Source: Pseudomonas saponiphila
GTDB lineage: Bacteria > Pseudomonadota > Gammaproteobacteria > Pseudomonadales > Pseudomonadaceae
Assembly: GCF_900105185.1 (NCBI RefSeq)
Contig: NZ_FNTJ01000001.1
Span: 1,661,501 to 1,725,500 of the forward strand
Direction of reading: 5' to 3'
Length of the DNA stretch: 64,000 nucleotides
Below the pieces are notes generated by a model that did not search any database, had not been told where the DNA came from, and saw only the letters and a program-made list of their open reading frames with translations. Positions 63,090 through 64,000 of this stretch are shown in pieces. A program made the translations under genes and the position numbers. Within the stretch, counting starts at the first letter, position 1, and every line of letters starts with the position of its first letter.

Positions 63090-63217
63090 CCGGCCGTTTC
63101 GGTTGATCGTGACCGGTCATTTCGCTAACGCGTGACCGCTCATTTCGGTAGCAACGTGACCGATTTTCCGCCTGTTCCGAAACAGGTGGTCACGGCTTAC
63201 CGAAATCGCCGGTCACG
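63085..63217. repeat. IstA-type terminal repeats of the IS
   Basis: Units with consensus CGTGACCGGNNATTTCGG occur at 63085-63102, 63108-63125, 63131-63148 and 63155-63170 (degenerate). Inverted copies are at 63177-63194 and 63201-63217. Period 23-24 bases places them on one face of the helix every two turns. Confidence 0.8.
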
Positions 63218-63292
63218 ACTTAGCGAAAGCCTTCCCCTTCGTTGCGCATGACCTGATGCGCCGCCATCCTCGACCGATTTCGGGAGAGGAAG

Positions 63293-64000
63293 ATGGCGGC
63301 GCCGCGAGTAGCCATGCGAAACATCAAAGAATGTCTGCGCCTCAAGTTTGAGGCCGGCTTGTCCCACGAGAAGATTGCCCGTGCCTTGCAGCTGTCCAAG
63401 GGCGTGGTTAGCAAGTACATCGCGGCGGCGCGGGTGGCCGGGCTGGACTGGCCGGCGCTGGTGGCCATGGACGAGGCCGCGCTGGCGGCCGCCTTGTTTG
63501 CACCGACGTCGACGAACAAGCCGCGCGGTGAGCGAGTGCTGCCCGATGTGCTGAGCATCCACCGCGAGTTGCGACGCAAGGGCGTGACCTTGCAGCTGCT
63601 GTGGGAGGAATATCTCGCCGCGCATGCGGGCCAGCCGACCTACCGCTACACCCAGTTCGTCGAGCACTACCGGCGCTACGCCCAGACGCTCAAACGTTCG
63701 ATGCGTCAGCTGCACCGTGCGGGCGAGAAGCTATTCATCGACTATGCCGGGCCGACGCTGCCGGTGGTCGACCCGGCCACCGGCGAAGTGCGCCGGGCGC
63801 ACATCTTCGTCGCCGCCCTGGGCGCCTCGAATTACACCTATGCCTGCGCGACGCCAGGCGAAACCCAGGTGGACTGGCTGACCTCGCTGGGCCAGGCTCT
63901 GACCTACTTTGGCGGCGTGCCGGAAATGGTTGTGCCGGACAATCCGCGCGCCCTGGTCGCCCAGCCGGATCGCTACGAGCCGGGCCTGAACCGGGCCACG
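63293..64000 (+). CDS. istA: IS21-family transposase IstA, N-terminal 236 codons
   Basis: The frame is open to the window edge. An N-terminal helix-turn-helix (EKIARALQLSKGVVSKYIAA, about residues 26-45) is followed by a linker and the DDE integrase domain. The first catalytic Asp lies in LFIDYAGPTL near residues 149-158 and the second in MVVPDNPRALV near 214-224. The third acidic residue is beyond the edge. It makes the cut and joining steps of transposition together with the ATPase IstB. The start is ATG at 63293 after GGGAGAGGAAG. Confidence 0.9.
   Translation, partial: MAAPRVAMRNIKECLRLKFEAGLSHEKIARALQLSKGVVSKYIAAARVAGLDWPALVAMDEAALAAALFAPTSTNKPRGERVLPDVLSIHRELRRKGVTLQLLWEEYLAAHAGQPTYRYTQFVEHYRRYAQTLKRSMRQLHRAGEKLFIDYAGPTLPVVDPATGEVRRAHIFVAALGASNYTYACATPGETQVDWLTSLGQALTYFGGVPEMVVPDNPRALVAQPDRYEPGLNRAT

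Larger units (their letters stand above)
63068..64000 (+). mobile_element. IS21-family insertion sequence, left part, cut by window edge
   Basis: The left end is best placed at T63068 (TGCGGATTTCGG), since IS21 elements begin with TG. The end carries four direct copies of CGTGACCGG-like repeats starting at 63085, 63108, 63131 and 63155. Two inverted copies end near 63194 and 63217. Spacing is 23-24 bases, typical of IstA binding repeats. istA follows at 63293 and istB should lie beyond the right edge. The target duplication and the right end are outside the window. Confidence 0.85.

Overview
The window looks like chromosomal DNA of a Pseudomonas of the fluorescens group (P. protegens/chlororaphis/fluorescens-like). 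The evidence is the high GC content, several gene orders that I recall from P. aeruginosa, and the paired Pseudomonas-type REP palindromes between genes. The gene orders are minC-minD-minE-rluA, folE to aroC, and fumC through bolA, trhO and an ABC transporter to a GGDEF/EAL protein. No database search was run, so the genus is an inference from recognised proteins and gene order.

Layout. 1-5947 (minus strand): the start of a mechanosensitive channel gene cut by the left edge, a 58-residue membrane protein, aminopeptidase apeB, a GT-A-like glycosyltransferase, rluA and the division-site genes minE, minD and minC. 6069-8243 (plus): a lipid A acyltransferase and a patatin whose last codons lie inside a REP palindrome. 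8329-17028: a purine salvage and urate degradation block. It holds a Tsx-like outer-membrane channel, an NCS2 permease, puuD, allA, uraD, puuE, divergent uraH and an AzgA-like permease. Allantoicase is missing from the cluster, and three TTGTRTACAA palindromes sit in front of its promoters. 17316-19621: a MarR regulator divergent from an aminotransferase-GST pair, with two matching operators between them. 19678-28807: glutaredoxin, folE, Smr protein, a Cys-less isochorismatase-like hydrolase, prmB, aroC, an MFS carrier and mtnD, which lacks the usual mtnB and mtnC neighbours. 29488-35266: acyl-CoA synthetase, ankyrin protein, small unknowns and an LTA-synthase-like phosphoglycerol transferase. 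35623-40635: a four-gene chaperone-usher fimbrial operon with AT-rich flanks. 40733-42665: small membrane proteins, an SDR and a YheU protein. 42755-47559: the N-acetylglutaminylglutamine amide (NAGGN) osmoprotectant operon. 47762-55281: mnmC, polyphosphate:AMP phosphotransferase, thiolase, EamA transporter and fumC. 55475-62523: DUF2059, BolA, TrhO, DsbA-like, ABC exporter and an RbdA-like GGDEF/EAL protein. 62568-64000: a TenA-family gene cut by an IS21-family element whose istA runs off the right edge.

How the genes work together. The purine block forms a route: outer-membrane channel, inner-membrane purine and urate permeases, urate oxidation (PuuD), 5-hydroxyisourate hydrolysis (UraH), OHCU decarboxylation (UraD), allantoin opening (PuuE) and ureidoglycolate cleavage (AllA). 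The allantoate step is missing. The NAGGN block makes a dipeptide osmolyte with AsnO and Ngg and has an accompanying M42 peptidase. Most of the window is housekeeping DNA. The accessory signals are the fimbrial operon and the IS21 insertion. I found no clear new defence or biosynthetic system. The best candidates for follow-up are regulatory: the two-site MarR region and the shared purine operator.
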